This document shows positions 20,352 to 32,080 of a stretch of DNA of 64,000 bases, piece after piece. Below the pieces are notes generated by a model that was given only the letters and a program-made list of their open reading frames with translations, was not told the origin of the DNA and ran no database searches. This DNA comes from Phragmites australis (lineage: Eukaryota; Streptophyta; Magnoliopsida; Poales; Poaceae), in NCBI RefSeq assembly GCF_958298935.1, contig NC_084922.1, forward strand, positions 16,742,501-16,806,500. The letters run 5' to 3'. Numbering within the stretch: position 1 is the stretch's first letter; each line of letters starts with the position of its first letter. A program made the position numbers and the translations under genes.

Positions 20352-20960
20352 ACCGGAGTATCCGGTGAACACCGGATACTCCGGTCGGCCCCGAAACATC
20401 CCCTAAAATCCTAGGGTTTGGAAGATTTGGCCGACTAGAGATGAAACAAGTTTGGGGAAGTGTTCTAGGAGGTACTAGGAACTATTCTACCAAGGGAAAA
20501 CAACCCAAGACATGGGCATTGAGAGATCGAGAAGATTGTTGAAAAAGATACCTTTTGAGCTCAAATCCTCCGGGGATCTTGATGAATAGGAATCTCCGGA
20601 GGTTCCGGCCTTCAATCCAAGTGAGAAATCTAGCAAAACTTGTAGATCCTTGGTTGCTTCTCAAAAATCGCCGGAGAGAAAGCTTTTGGGAGAGAGGACT
20701 TGTGAATAGATGAGAAAAGAGAACTGTTCGGGCTGGGGGAATATATAGAATTCTGGAAACACCGGATACTCCGGTGTAGACCGGAGACTCCGGTCCTGAC
20801 ACTTATATCGGAGACTCCGGTGGACACCGGAGACTCCGGTCCTGACACTTGTACCGGAGACTCTGGTGAAGACCGGACTGTCCGGTAACTGGAAACAGGT
20901 CAGGAATCAGCTTGAGCTGTGAACAGTGTCAGGTCCGGATACTCCGGTGAACACTGGACA
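20352..20960. repeat. LTR-type CCGGAG palindromes outside the LTR
   Basis: The same ACCGGAGTATCCGGTGAACA-type palindromes recur at 20352-20391 and in a cluster at 20757-20960, in the untranslated stretch between pol and the 3' ORF (20300-21229). Nothing else codes there. Confidence 0.8.
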
Positions 20961-21229
20961 TTCTGGAACCTGGAACTGTCACAGAATAGATTTAGAGCTA
21001 AGATTCGGGGAGGAGTTTTTCCGGGGAGACAATTGTTGGACAAGAGGACTAATTTACTAAATGTGATCAGCCAACAAGCATCATTACATAACTATGATCA
21101 CAAATTGCAAATTATGATTGAGAGATCAAAGAGCCAAATAATTTTGAGAAAATCACTCAAAAATGCAGTTTTCACAAACTCTTAACTAAGAAAGCTATAA
21201 ATCTATAACAAGCAAATGTATGCAATAGT

Positions 21230-24200
21230 TCAAGCCACGTTTCGAGAATCTAGGATATTTAATTCACTTCTTAACTCGCAAAACCTTTGCTCGTCTAGTG
21301 GTTTAGTGAGGATATCGGCTAATTGTCTTTCGGTTCTCACATGGCGAATATCAATATCCCCTTTTGTCGCATGATCTCTCAGGAAATGATGTCTAATGTC
21401 TATGTGCTTGGTTATTGAGTGTTGTATGGGATTGTTGGCTATTTTGATAGCACTCTCATTATCACACAAAAGTGGAATTTTGGACGTTTTGTGGCCATAG
21501 TCTCTTAGAGTTTGCTTCATCCATAGAAGTTGAGCACAACAAGCTCCCGCGGCAACATATTCGGCTTCGGCGGTGGATAGAGCTACGGAATTTTATTTCT
21601 TAGATGACCATGACACTAAGGACCTACCCAAGAATTGGCAAGTTCCCGAAGTGCTTTTTCTATCCACTTTGCAACCGGCATAATCGGAGTCCGAATAGCC
21701 GATAAGGTCGAAGGATGACCCTTTTGGATACCATAAGCCAAGGTATGGAGTATGAACTAAATATCGAAGAATCCTCTTAACGGCTATTAAATGGCATTCT
21801 TTGGGAGCGGCTTGAAATCTTACACACATGCACACACTAAGCATGATATCGGGCCTAGATGCACATAAATAAAGCAAAGATCCTATCATGGAACGATATA
21901 CCTTTTGATCCACGCTTTTGCCTTCTCCATTGAGATCAAGATGTCCATTAGTTTGCATGGGCGTCTTGATTGGTTTGGCATTCTCCATGTCAAACTTCTT
22001 GAGCATGTCTTTGATATACTTGATTTGGCAAATGAAGGTTCCTTCCTTGAGTTGCTTGATTTGAAATCCGAGAAAGAACTTCAATTCTCCCATCATGGAC
22101 ATCTCAAACCTCCTTGTCATGATCCTACTAAAGTCTTCACAAAATTGTTGATTAGTAGAACCAAATATAATGTCATCGACATATATTTGGCAAACAAATA
22201 AATCATTATCAACATTCTTAGTAAAAAGAGTAGAGTCGGCTTTGCCTATTTCAAAGCTCTTTTTGACAAGAAAATTCCTAAGGTATTTATACCATGCTCT
22301 AGGAGCTTGCTTTAGCCAATAGAGCGCCTTATGGAGTCTAAAAATATGTCCGGGATGTTTGGGATCTTCAAAGCCGGGCGGTTGCTCCACATATACCAAT
22401 TCGGAAATTGGTCCATTTAAAAATACGCTCTTCACATCCATTTGATATAACTTGAAATCATGGTGAGTAGCATAGGCTAATAAAATATGAATTGACTCTA
22501 GCCTAGCTACGGGAGCGTATGTCTCACCAAAATCCAAACCTTCGATTTGAGTGAATCCTTGAGCAACCAAGCGAGCTTTGTTCCTTGTTACTATCCCATT
22601 TTCGTCTTGTTTGTTGCGGAAGACCCATTTTGTCCCAATCACATTTTGTTTTGGCCTTTCCACCAAAGACCAAACTTCATTTCTTTTGAAGTCGTTCAAT
22701 TCTTCTTGCATAGCCATTACCCAATCCGGATCATCAAGCGCTTCTTCTACCTTCAAAGGTTCCAAAGAGGAAACAAAAGAGTAAAATTCACAAAAATTTG
22801 CAATTCTTGAACGAGTAGTTACCCCCTTTTGTATATCACCAAGGATATTGTCCACGGGGTGATTTCTTTGGATGCTTTGATGAACGCGTGGGTGTGGTAC
22901 TTGTGATTGATGTTGAATGTCTTCCACTTCATCATCCAAAACACTATTTGGGTCTTCACGGTCTAGATGTTGATCTTGTGGTCTCTTGTCGTCTTGTTCT
23001 TGGGTTGATGTTGATGGTTTTACTTGCATAGATGAAGATGGTTGATCTTGATCATTTTGAGCTTCTTGAGTCTTTTGTTGTTCTAAGGGCTTGATTTCGC
23101 CAATTGCCATCTTCTTGATTGCTTCGCTTGGTATTTCTTCGTCACCTAGCACATTAGTATCAACTTGCTTCACTTGAGAGCCATTAGATTCATCAAATGT
23201 TACGTCTCTCGCAATTTCAACACACCTGGTGGTTTTGTTGAAAATACGGTAGACATAGGCATTTGATCCATAACCAAGCATAAACCCTTCATCTACTTTT
23301 GGAGCAAATTTTGAACTTCTAGCTTTCTTTTTTAAAATAAAGCATTTGCTACCAAAGACCTTAAAGTAGGAAATGTTGGGCTTGTTACCGGTTAGAAGCT
23401 CATATGAAGTCTTGTTCAATAACTTGTGTAAATACAACCGGTTGATGGCGTGGCATGCGGTGTTGATTGCTTCCGCCCAAAATTGATCCGATACCTTGTA
23501 TTCATCAAGCATTGTTCTTGCGGACTCAATTAAAGTCCTATTCTTTCTCTCGACTACTCCATTTTGTTGAGGACAGTAGGGAGCCGAGAATTCATGCTTG
23601 ATTCCTTCTTCATCAAGAAACTCTTCAACTTGTATGTTCTTGAACTCGCTTCCATTGTCGCTTCTTACTCTCTTGATCTTTACTTCGAACTCATTTTGGG
23701 CTCTTCTTACAAACTTCTTGAAAATGGCTTGAGTTTCGCTTTTATCATGCAAGAAGAATACCCAAGTGAAACGTGAAAAATCATCAACAATAACTAAACC
23801 ATATTTGTTACCTCCGATACTTATGTAAGTGATTGGCCCAAATAAGTCCATGTGGAGGAGTTCCAATGGTCTTGTAGTGGTCATAAAATTTTTCAAGGGA
23901 TGAGATTCTCCAACTTGCTTTCCCGCTTGACAAGCACTACAAATTCTATCTTTCTCAAAAGACACATTTGTTAGTCCTAGGATGTGTTCGCCCTTTTGAA
24001 GTTTAGACAAATTCCTCATACCAACATGAGCAAGTCGGCGATGCCAAAGCCAACCCATACTAGACTTATCCATCAAGCAAGTTTTAGGCTTCACTTCATC
24101 TGTTGAAAAATCAACAATATAGAGTTTACCCTTCAACTTGCCGGTGAAGGCTATTGAGGCGTCCTCCCTTCTAGAGACAATCACACCCTCATTTGTAAAA

Positions 24201-24460
24201 AGACAATTATAACCTATTTCACATAATTGAGATACGGATAATAAATTGTAATTAAGTGATTTTACTAACAAGACATTTGAAATAGAATGATCATTTGAGA
24301 TGGCGATTTTACCTAGGCCCATTACCTCTCCTTTTCCATTATCGCCAAAAATGATGTTTTCATGAGGTCCTCTATTTTCTTCAAAGGAAGAAAACATACT
24401 CTTTTCTCCGGTCATGTGTTTGTACATCCACTATCAATGACCCAACTTGATCCTCTGGAG
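21230..24460 (-). pseudogene. Sirevirus S pol: protease, integrase, reverse transcriptase, RNase H
   Basis: The protease motif WVIDSGCT is at about 24455-24425, followed at once by a one-base frameshift. The long frame 24427-21593 (944 codons) then holds the pre-integrase HHCC ([10 protein letters not shown] ... CSACQAGKQ), integrase DDE ([23 protein letters not shown]) and RT ([21 protein letters not shown], catalytic YVDD at 22183-22172). RNase H follows ([19 protein letters not shown]). A TAA at 21593-21595 interrupts RNase H; the same frame continues to 21230 with STAEAEYVAA, LCDNESAI and a TKPLDEQRF end. The integrase-before-RT order is Ty1/copia. All catalytic residues are still visible, so the element died recently and by few lesions. 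Confidence 0.93.
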
Positions 24461-24481
24461 GAGTATGCCTACAAAACAAAG

Positions 24482-26671
24482 TTATGCCTTTATTTTAGGT
24501 ACCCAAATTTGTTTGGGTCCTTTAGCGTTAGTCACAAGCACTTTTGGCACCCACATATTCCTTTTAACAATTCTATCTCTTGTGCGGGGACCAACATAAA
24601 GAACAACCACTTTACCACGGTGGTCTCTCTTTAGCATATATGAGGCATAAAATGAATATTGGGGAGCATGAGCCTTTGGTTGCCTTGTTTGAGCCGTGTG
24701 ATCAACTTGTTTGCCTCCTTTGACAAACTTGAGGCATTCCACTCCATTCAATAGCACACGATCATTTGGCTTGCTCGTGTATTGGTCAAATCCAAGACCT
24801 CTCTTTTGCTTGTTGTCTTTGGCTTGGATGGTCTTGTAAAGTGCATCCTTTGATTTATAGGTTTTGATGCACCCATATTTGACCAAAGCATTTAGCCTCT
24901 CATTTTCCTTTTGTAATTCTTGCAAGGATTCAACATTAGTTGTACAAGCATTTATATCAAGGTTGGAACAACGAGAGCATCCATTGCTAGTAGATGCACT
25001 AGATAGTAAATTTGCTTCACTAGAGTTGGATGAGCCTCTCTTAAGAATATCAATTTGTGTTTCAAGAGTTTTATAATTTTCATCTAAACAAGATAATTTC
25101 TCTTGAAGCAAGAAATTGTTACTCTTAAGGTCGGTAATTGAGGAATTGGCTAAATCATCATCTTTAGACAATTTCTCAACTTTTTTCTTCTCTTTAGCAA
25201 AGAGCTCCTCGAGTTCAAGGTTTCTCTCCTTTTCAAGGATGAGCAAGTCTTCTTGTCTCTCGAGGGTCTCTTCATGACTATCTATTGTATCTATTAGCTC
25301 CTTTATTTTAGCCATAACATTTTTATTCAAACCTTTGAACAAGTTATCACAATCACTATCATACTCACTATCACTATCTAAGAGCTTGGATTGAGATTTT
25401 ACCTTACGGCTTTTAGCCATGAAGTATTTTGGGGAGTCGTCATCATCATCACTCATTAAGAGTGATTTTCTTGGTGTAGGCTCATGAATAGCAATGGTGG
25501 CGACTCCTTCATCATCGGAGTCAGAGTCGGAGTTTGAATCCCACTCTTCTCCAATGTGTGCTTGGCCCGAATACTTTTTCTTGAACATCTTGTTCTTGTC
25601 CTTTTTGTACGGCTTGACTTTGTTGTCTTCTTTGTCTTTTCCTTTCTTCTTGTTTTGACAATCGGCTATAAAGTGACCAACTTCGCCACATTCATAGAAT
25701 GCCCTCCTTGATGTTCTCTTCTTAGGCATGTCCCTCTTGTATTTTGAATAGCCTCCCTTTCTCATGAATTTTTTGAACCTTTTCACAAAGAAAGCCATTT
25801 CTTCATCTTCGGAGCTTTCATCTTCACTTGTGCTTGATTCTTAGACTTGCTTGCTCTTGCTTGCCTTGAATGCAACCTCTTTGTTCCTTGAGGTTGAGCT
25901 TTGCTTTGCATGAATTTTCACTTCATTTGCTTCTTCTTCCATGAGCTCATGAGCAAGAATCCTTCCAAGCACATCGCTTGGTGTGAGCCTCTTGTAGTCC
26001 CTTCTCTCTCGGAGGAGCGTCACCAAAGTGGGATTTCTAGGAGCAAATGCTTTAAGTAATCTATTCACCACTTTGTGATCATCAATGTCCTCGCTTCCAA
26101 GCCCTCTTAGCTTGTTCACAAGCACCATCATCCGATCATACATTGCTTGAGGAGTTTCATGATCCTCCATCACAAATCTTCCTAGCTTTCCCTCAAGCAA
26201 CTCTATTTTGGATCCTCTCACACTTGTAGTCCCTTCATGAGCAACTTGAAGTGTATCCCAAATTTGCTTAGCTTCCTCAAGTCCATCCACTTTATTGAAT
26301 TCTTCCGGACTCAAGGCACTAAGCAACACACTTGTGGCTTGAGCAATGCGATGCATATTTTGTTCTTCACTTGAGGTGAGCTCTTGGTCTTCCTCCGGCA
26401 ACTCAAAACCTGTGCAAACAATCTTCCAAATACTTGGATGAAGAGAGATTAAATGCATTTTCATTTTGTGCCTCCAAGCGGTATAATGTGTACCATCGAA
26501 GAATGGTGCACGCCTGAAAGGCACGGAAATGTAATTGCTTGAAGAATTCAAACGATCATAATTGAAAGGAATTTCACTTCCCTTTCCTTTACCATTACCA
26601 TCGTCACTCCTTGATGGATCATCTTTAAAACCCCTCGGACTTCCGGATGTCGACATAATGATTCCCTCCAA
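24482..26671 (-). pseudogene. Sirevirus S gag
   Basis: One gene in one frame, split by a TAA at 25839-25841 into 26671-25841 and 25798-24482. The N-terminal half has the UBN2-type copia Gag domain (FDGTHYTAWRHKMKMHL, then AKQIWDTLQVAHEGT and LLEGKLGRFVM). The C-terminal half carries a zinc knuckle (the first Cys is in the ECGEVGHFIADC segment, where the expected CX2C pair has Tyr-Glu before Cys), acidic SDSDSDDEG stretches, and a long coiled-coil region (DSHEETLERQEDLLILEKER). Gag forms the particle and packages RNA. The frame begins near the primer-binding site, as expected. Confidence 0.92.
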
Positions 26672-26695
26672 GCGGTGAAGCTTTGTAGGAGGTTA

Positions 26696-26710
26696 GGCTC
26701 TGATACCAAT
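26696..26710 (-). promoter_or_regulatory. Primer-binding site of Sirevirus S
   Basis: The complement reads ATTGGTATCAGAGCC directly after the 5' LTR. It contains TGGTATCAGAGC, complementary to the 3' end of initiator Met tRNA. Confidence 0.9.
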
Positions 26711-28438
26711 TGAAAGTGCCTAGAGGGGGGGTGAATAGGCTTTTCTGAAAATTAAAACTAAACACAGCGGATTAAAACTGCCGGATATTCCGGTGAAGAC
26801 CGGATACTCCGGTATGGTCCGGAGTATCCGGTCTAGTCCGGAGTCTCCGACCAAAATGGGAATTTCAGAATAAATGTGAATTAAAGGTAACAGCTAGAGT
26901 CTAAGGTTTACACTAGGTCTACTAGATATGATAGAGCTAAAATAACACTTAACACTAGCAAGATTGTCACTAGAGCAATTTATATGACAAGTCACAAAAT
27001 TCACACGATAAGGTAAATTGCACTAATAAGAACACGTGAATTTATCCCGGAGTTCGGCCACCTCACAAAGAAGTGCCTACGTCTCCGTTGAGGAGCTCAC
27101 AAAGAGCCAGGTCTTTTCCAACCCTATCTTCTTCTATCGACCACCAAGATCAAGCTAGAAATTCTTACTCAATTCAAAGATGTTTACAAACTTCCCGAGG
27201 CACACCACAAGTTTTGGGTGCTCTTCGGGTGACTCATTTCCTTCTAGAAGCCCAAAGCTTCAAGAGAGATGATTGCAGTAGATGCTCGATGAAGAACTCA
27301 ATGCTCAAGTGGCTTGAACCCTCTCCAAATACAAACTCTCAAATTTTTGCAAACTTTGCACTAGAGGTGGTTGGAGGGTCTTTGAATGCTCTTAAAGTGC
27401 TCAAGAAGTCTAAGGTTTACCAGCCACAGCAAGCTCTAAATGCCATGGGGTGAGGGGGCATTTATAGCACTCTTTCACAAACTAGCCGTTACTGTTTTTG
27501 TCAGAGCTTACCGGAGTATCCGGTGTACACCGGAGTGTCCAGTCCTAATCCAAAAACGGCGTCAGAACGGTCACAGAACGTGTCAGAACTAGCCGTTACA
27601 GTTCTGTTGAATTACTGGAGTCTCTGGTGAACACCAGAGTCTCCGGTCCTGACAGTCCTTCCAAAAACGTTAAGTCCGGAGACCAGCCGGACCCTCCGGC
27701 CTCTCCAGGTACCGGAGTCTCCGGTGTACACCAGATACTCCGGTCTCTCTTTTCATTTATCAAAAAGATTAAACGCTAACCGAGAGTCTCTGCCGGAGTC
27801 TTCCTCGGAGACTCCGGTTAACTCTAAAACATTTACCGGAGTATCCGGTGAACACCGGAGACTCCGGTCCCCTTTTAATTAAAAACAAACACATAACCGA
27901 GACTCTCTGGCGGAGTCTCCCTCGGAGACTCCGGTCTGTTACCCCTTAAAGTACCAGAGTATCCGGTGAACACCGGAGACTCCGGCCTTTTTCCAAAAAG
28001 AATAAACCGTAACCGAGACTCTCTGCCGGAGTCTACCTCGGAGACTCCGGCTGAACACTGAGTACCGTAGTATCCGGTGAACACCGGAGACTCCAAACTC
28101 AGTGAAGATTTTCAGAATGAATTCTGTGTCCGTGAGTGAATGTGTCTCTCAACTAGGTGGTTCTAAAGGATCTCTTGAGCATTGAGACACTAACCAAGCA
28201 ATCAAATCCAACCTTCTAAATAGAGCATCTATCCTAGACTCAATTTCAAAAATTAATAGAATGTAAACCCTATTTAGTACTCTTCGTTGATTCTCCATTT
28301 GTTTCGGCGGGCGTCAACCGTCATTTATCTTCAAAACTAATGCTTAAACCTGTTCATAACTCGAAAAGCATGTTAGTTCTTTAATCGTTTTGTCATCAAT
28401 AAGCCAAAACCCACTTAGGGGGCCTAGATGCACTTTCA
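26711..28438 (-). repeat. Sirevirus S 5' LTR
   Basis: 1,728 bp, TGAAAGTG ... GCACTTTCA, aligning along its length with 16267-18125. It has one copy of the 125-bp segment and the palindrome array at 27508-28096. Confidence 0.95.
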
Positions 28439-28443
28439 GGGGG

Positions 28444-28673
28444 GCGTTGCCGTGCAGCATCCAGACTCTTTTCCGAAAAGAATTCGATCATCCTTATACT
28501 TAGGGAGAAACTTCCTCGTTTAAGGGATATTTTGGAACCTGCGAGACAGTTTCCATATGTCCAGAGATTCCTTTCCTGTCTACATTTGTATGCTGCGAGA
28601 ATCTAAGAAACCCTAGGGGATTCGTATACATATATGGCAGTTGTATCCAATAATTTTATATTACTCATCGTTA
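28444..28673 (-). repeat. Element X 3' LTR, second part
   Basis: It continues the X LTR after Sirevirus S: GAATTCGATCATCCTTA, CTCGTTTAAGGGATATT and ATAATTTTATATTACTCATC match 34975-35169. The inner border is marked by the adjoining C-run AGCCCCCC, the complement of the polypurine tract. Confidence 0.8.
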
Positions 28674-30233
28674 AGCCCCCCGTCAGTACGTGAAGTGAGG
28701 CTGCAACGGATCAAAAACTTAGCTTAGCCAGGGGAAACGTCCTGACAGGTTGTTTGTTTGAGTTATAACTCGGATCTTCGGGTAGGATGCACATCTATCT
28801 GAGCATCTGGAAGTCCTTGGATCATCTAGTCAGTATTTTAGACACCTTAGGGTAGCTACGTAAACCTCCGAGTAGGTACCTCATCCGAGTAAGGATTCTG
28901 GGTCAATTGAGAAATATCGTCCCAACTTTTTGAGATCCCGAAAAGGATGGAGAGAAGTGACTCCTTGCGTGATGGTTTCTTGAAACTTGAACCATCACAG
29001 TAGAAATCTTGTGTAGTGGTGAAGAGAATCTTTCCTGGCAAAAGATCATGGTGACGTTTGGAAACTAAGCGCATTTGTCGGTGTCATGTGCCAGCTCTCC
29101 TGGGATTTCGTACCAATAGCCCCTGCATGTGCCGGAAGAGACCTCGAACATAAAATGTGATGGGACCTTGGCAGAAAAGAACATAGCTCTGAGTAGTACT
29201 CAAAACCGTCGCGGTGGCTAGTTGTAGAATCGCTGATTCCTCTTATGCTTTCTTTTGTACCCTATGCTTGGGAATATAAACTTATTCTTTTATTAGTAAA
29301 ATACAAAAAAGAATGTAAATAAAAATGGTGGGACTTCTTGGGAACTCGATACCTAGGAGATACCAATAACCTAACATGCTTAGTGCTACTCGCTTCCTCC
29401 TCCGGCTAGGGCAGGATGACTTCGTTACTATTTGGGGAGCTTAATCGGGTCAGTCATAAGTCCGATGTGAGTGGGAGGAGTCATATTCCCCAAACACTTG
29501 AGGAAAATAAGGAATCTTTATCACATCTCGTGACTTCATATCTTAGGACATCGTCTCCATGCAAAGGAATTCACTTTGGCACACACACAATATGTTGCCA
29601 TTAGCTCTTGGTATATTGTATTCATCCAGCCTCGACTGGTTATCTGGGAAGAAAACTCAGATAGATAGTCAAAGATAATAAGATAAAAATTGCAGATCGA
29701 CTATTATGAATCAGCCAACCGGGGTAAGAGAAAAGAATTGAATGCTCATACTTCCCCTCTTGTCATAGAAACGCTTATTTCCTGAAGTATATTCCCGTGT
29801 GACCTTGTCCGAGCTTATCTGGGTGCGCGTGATTAAGTAAATGTACATGGATTGCAGATTACCGCCAGTGTACCCATCTTAAGGGTGCAATACATTTAGT
29901 TTAGGGAGGAAAAAAAAAGAACACAAAGAGATTCAAATGACCTTATGGGAAATATGAACCTTTACTGGTGTAAACTTACTCTTAGTACTTACACATAAAA
30001 ATTTTAGAGTCGGTTAACATTCCAAGAATTATTGAAGACTCATTCATCCTCCATTGCTAAGAGACCCAGGGCGAGTAGAGTCAACCACCGTGTAGAGACC
30101 CTCCCACTTCGGGGATAGATTGTTGTTGTTACGTTGGCTTTGAACAGGTTGTAGAACCAGGTTCTCGGTTTCAAGGGTTTGTTGTCGGACGTATTGGTCA
30201 TAGTAGCTCCGAAAGGATTTTATATTCGGCTGA
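28674..30233 (-). other. Element X internal region, 3' part: no gene recognised
   Basis: It begins with the complementary polypurine tract (28674-28682). About 1.5 kb follow with only short frames on both strands and no motif that I can place. Its position after integrase matches the untranslated or extra-gene region of Tat-type gypsy elements. Confidence 0.5.
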
Positions 30234-31190
30234 TCATATCAGCACTTGAGTCCTTTCTTGGTAGAGATACCGAAGGAGATGAAAAGGAACTTGAAGCCCC
30301 CAATCACTGCTGGGAAGGGACCATAGAAAATCCAGACCTCTTGTCGCGAAAGGCCATGACAAGGGGATCGTTTGTAGAGCTTGAGAGGGTTGATGGATGT
30401 GTTTGCTACAAAACTGACACTTGACAAATCTTTTTACCATCTTGCTCACATTATGGAGAACCGTAGGCCAGTAGAAACCTTTTCTGAAAGCCTTTCTGAT
30501 CAAGATTCAGTAGGAAGCATGAGCTTTGCACATCCCTACATGAATTTCTTTGAGTAATTTGCTACCCTACTTCTGAGAGATGCACGTCATGAGCACTTCA
30601 TGGGCACATCTTCCATCAAGGCTATCTTTGAATAGGGTATACATAATGGCCCATGGGAAACTTTCTCAGATAGTGCCTCGTACTCTGGTATGACTCGAAC
30701 CTAAAGAAACTTGTGGATTGGATCTATCCACTTATCTTCGTACTCAAGTGGAGTTACGAGTTCTCCAACAACTCCTTGTGGAGTGTCAATTCCTTGTGAT
30801 GTCCAGAGTTGGTTATAGATCTCTTAGACCACTACTCCTTCAGCCATATCATCTTACGATGTCACAAACAGCTTTGAGAATCTTTCTTTAAAGATCTTGG
30901 GATGCCCTAGAGATCATGAGGTGGCTAGTCGGGCAAGACTATTGGCCAATCAGTTGTCTTTCTCAAGTCCGATGAATCTCTTTTCTAGCTTCCTCACCTC
31001 TGCAAGGTATGCTATCGTGGTCTTATATAAGGTTTAATATTCCTTGCCAACTTGCTTCACCACCAGCTATGAATCTCAATTCATGAAGAGGTGGTGGATG
31101 CTGAGTACAGGAGCTACTCGAAGACTGGTGAGCAAGCCTTCATACCCGGCCATGTTGTTTGTAACTGGTCATCTGCAAAACATATAGCAG
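30234..31190 (-). pseudogene. Element X RNase H and integrase remnants
   Basis: On the minus strand, with stops and shifts: an RNase H block (NNMAGYEGLL-like, then LVVKQVGKEY and a VRKLEKRF stretch) at about 31180-30930. An integrase N-terminal segment follows (KGFYWPTVL, FVKCQFCSKH, SQALQTIPLSWPFATRGLD) at 30503-30234. These are typical of Tat-type gypsy polyproteins. Integrase catalytic residues beyond the first Asp region are not found. The gene is dead. Confidence 0.75.
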
Positions 31191-31318
31191 GCTTTCTCCT
31201 CTCGGGGAGAGGAGGTTTGTCGTACTACTCAAGCCTTTGAGCATTAGCAATACTTCAATGTACAATTATGTACCTCGGGTGCTTAGTCATGGCGTTCTAG
31301 GGCTAGTTACTCAAATAG

Positions 31319-31501
31319 TCACCATCGAGCCCGAGTTGAGGGTCTCTTTTGCACCAGCTGTGATTCCTTACCATGGAAGTCATCTCCTAGATCCACCTGA
31401 TTGATCATCGGATCCATGTCGGGCAAGAGGGTAAACTTGTCGTAGAACCCCTTATCCGAGTAGTCGGTTCTTGGTGTAGACTTGGGTGGAGTTAGCGACA
31501 T
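31319..31501 (-). pseudogene. Element X gag N-terminal remnant
   Basis: A 60-codon frame begins MSLTPPKSTPR about 50 bp after the primer site, at the place where gag starts in this lineage. Its GFYDKF word resembles the GFYDHF of the family Y leader frame. It is cut short and followed directly by RNase H sequence, showing a large internal deletion. Confidence 0.5.
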
Positions 31502-31538
31502 GTTTCATGGCAAAGATTTGATGTCGTTGGTAATGATT

Positions 31539-31554
31539 CCCAGACGGCGCCAGC
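31539..31554 (-). promoter_or_regulatory. Primer-binding site of element X
   Basis: The complement reads GCTGGCGCCGTCTGGG directly after the 5' LTR. TGGCGCCGTCTGGG is a common primer-site type of plant gypsy elements. Confidence 0.8.
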
Positions 31555-31630
31555 TGTTGACGGGTTGTGAACCACCAATCTAATAAATACGTGAAGGATG
31601 TAGGTGATACTCTATGTAGCCGAATCGTAT
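31555..31630 (-). repeat. Element X 5' LTR, first part
   Basis: TGTTGACGGGTTGTGAACC up to GAATCGTAT, where the solo LTR inserted. It continues at 34672. Confidence 0.85.
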
Positions 31631-32010
31631 TGTCACAGCCTAAAAACCCTAACCTAGTCATTAAGCATGCATTTGCATCATGACATCTTAATTCATGTTT
31701 TTGGTTTTTGTTTTATGTGTTCCAAAAACTTCTTGAAAAGGTTATGTTGTTAAACGCCTCGCTTTTTCCACCTATGTTATGAGTGGGAATTGTTTGAAGG
31801 CAGTTAGAAAGCCCAAAATCATTTAGGAAGGAAAGGGAGAAGAATTGGTAGAAAAGGGGAAAAAATAGGGAAAACTTTCAGCACGTGGGTCAACCCGCTT
31901 TCTGACCGGCCCTCCCCATGGTCTGATAGACAGGACTCAGAGCGGTCACTTAAGACCCCATCGAGGCATCGACCACCTCTCACTCCCTCACTCATTCATT
32001 CTATCCCCAC

Positions 32011-32080
<70 letters not shown>

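Larger units (their letters stand above)
16267..28438 (-). mobile_element. Element S: nearly complete Sirevirus (Ty1/copia), minus strand
   Basis: LTRs at 16267-18125 and 26711-28438 both start TGAAA and end TTTCA. The flanking duplication is GGGGG (16262-16266/28439-28443), which is low-complexity and so weak by itself. Primer site: the complement of 26696-26710 reads ATTGGTATCAGAGCC (initiator Met tRNA). The purine tract next to the 3' LTR reads CACCAAAAAGGGGGAGATTG (complement of 18126-18146), the hallmark Sirevirus tract, and further GGGGGAG tracts lie upstream. Gene order gag-PR-INT-RT-RH followed by an extra 3' frame also fits Sireviruses. By eye the LTRs are about 97% identical over their first 235 bases. 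Lesions: a stop in gag, a frameshift in protease, one stop in RNase H and one in the extra frame. Confidence 0.95.

Noticed and set aside
20482..20848. Minus-strand frames with PESPVYTG repeats
   Set aside because: They translate the CCGGAG palindromes (similar peptides appear at 17580-17771 and 27875-28096); a nucleotide repeat, not a protein repeat.
26696..26710. tRNA-like sequence TGGTATCAGAGC
   Set aside because: It is the primer-binding site next to the LTR, only complementary to a tRNA end; no cloverleaf is present.
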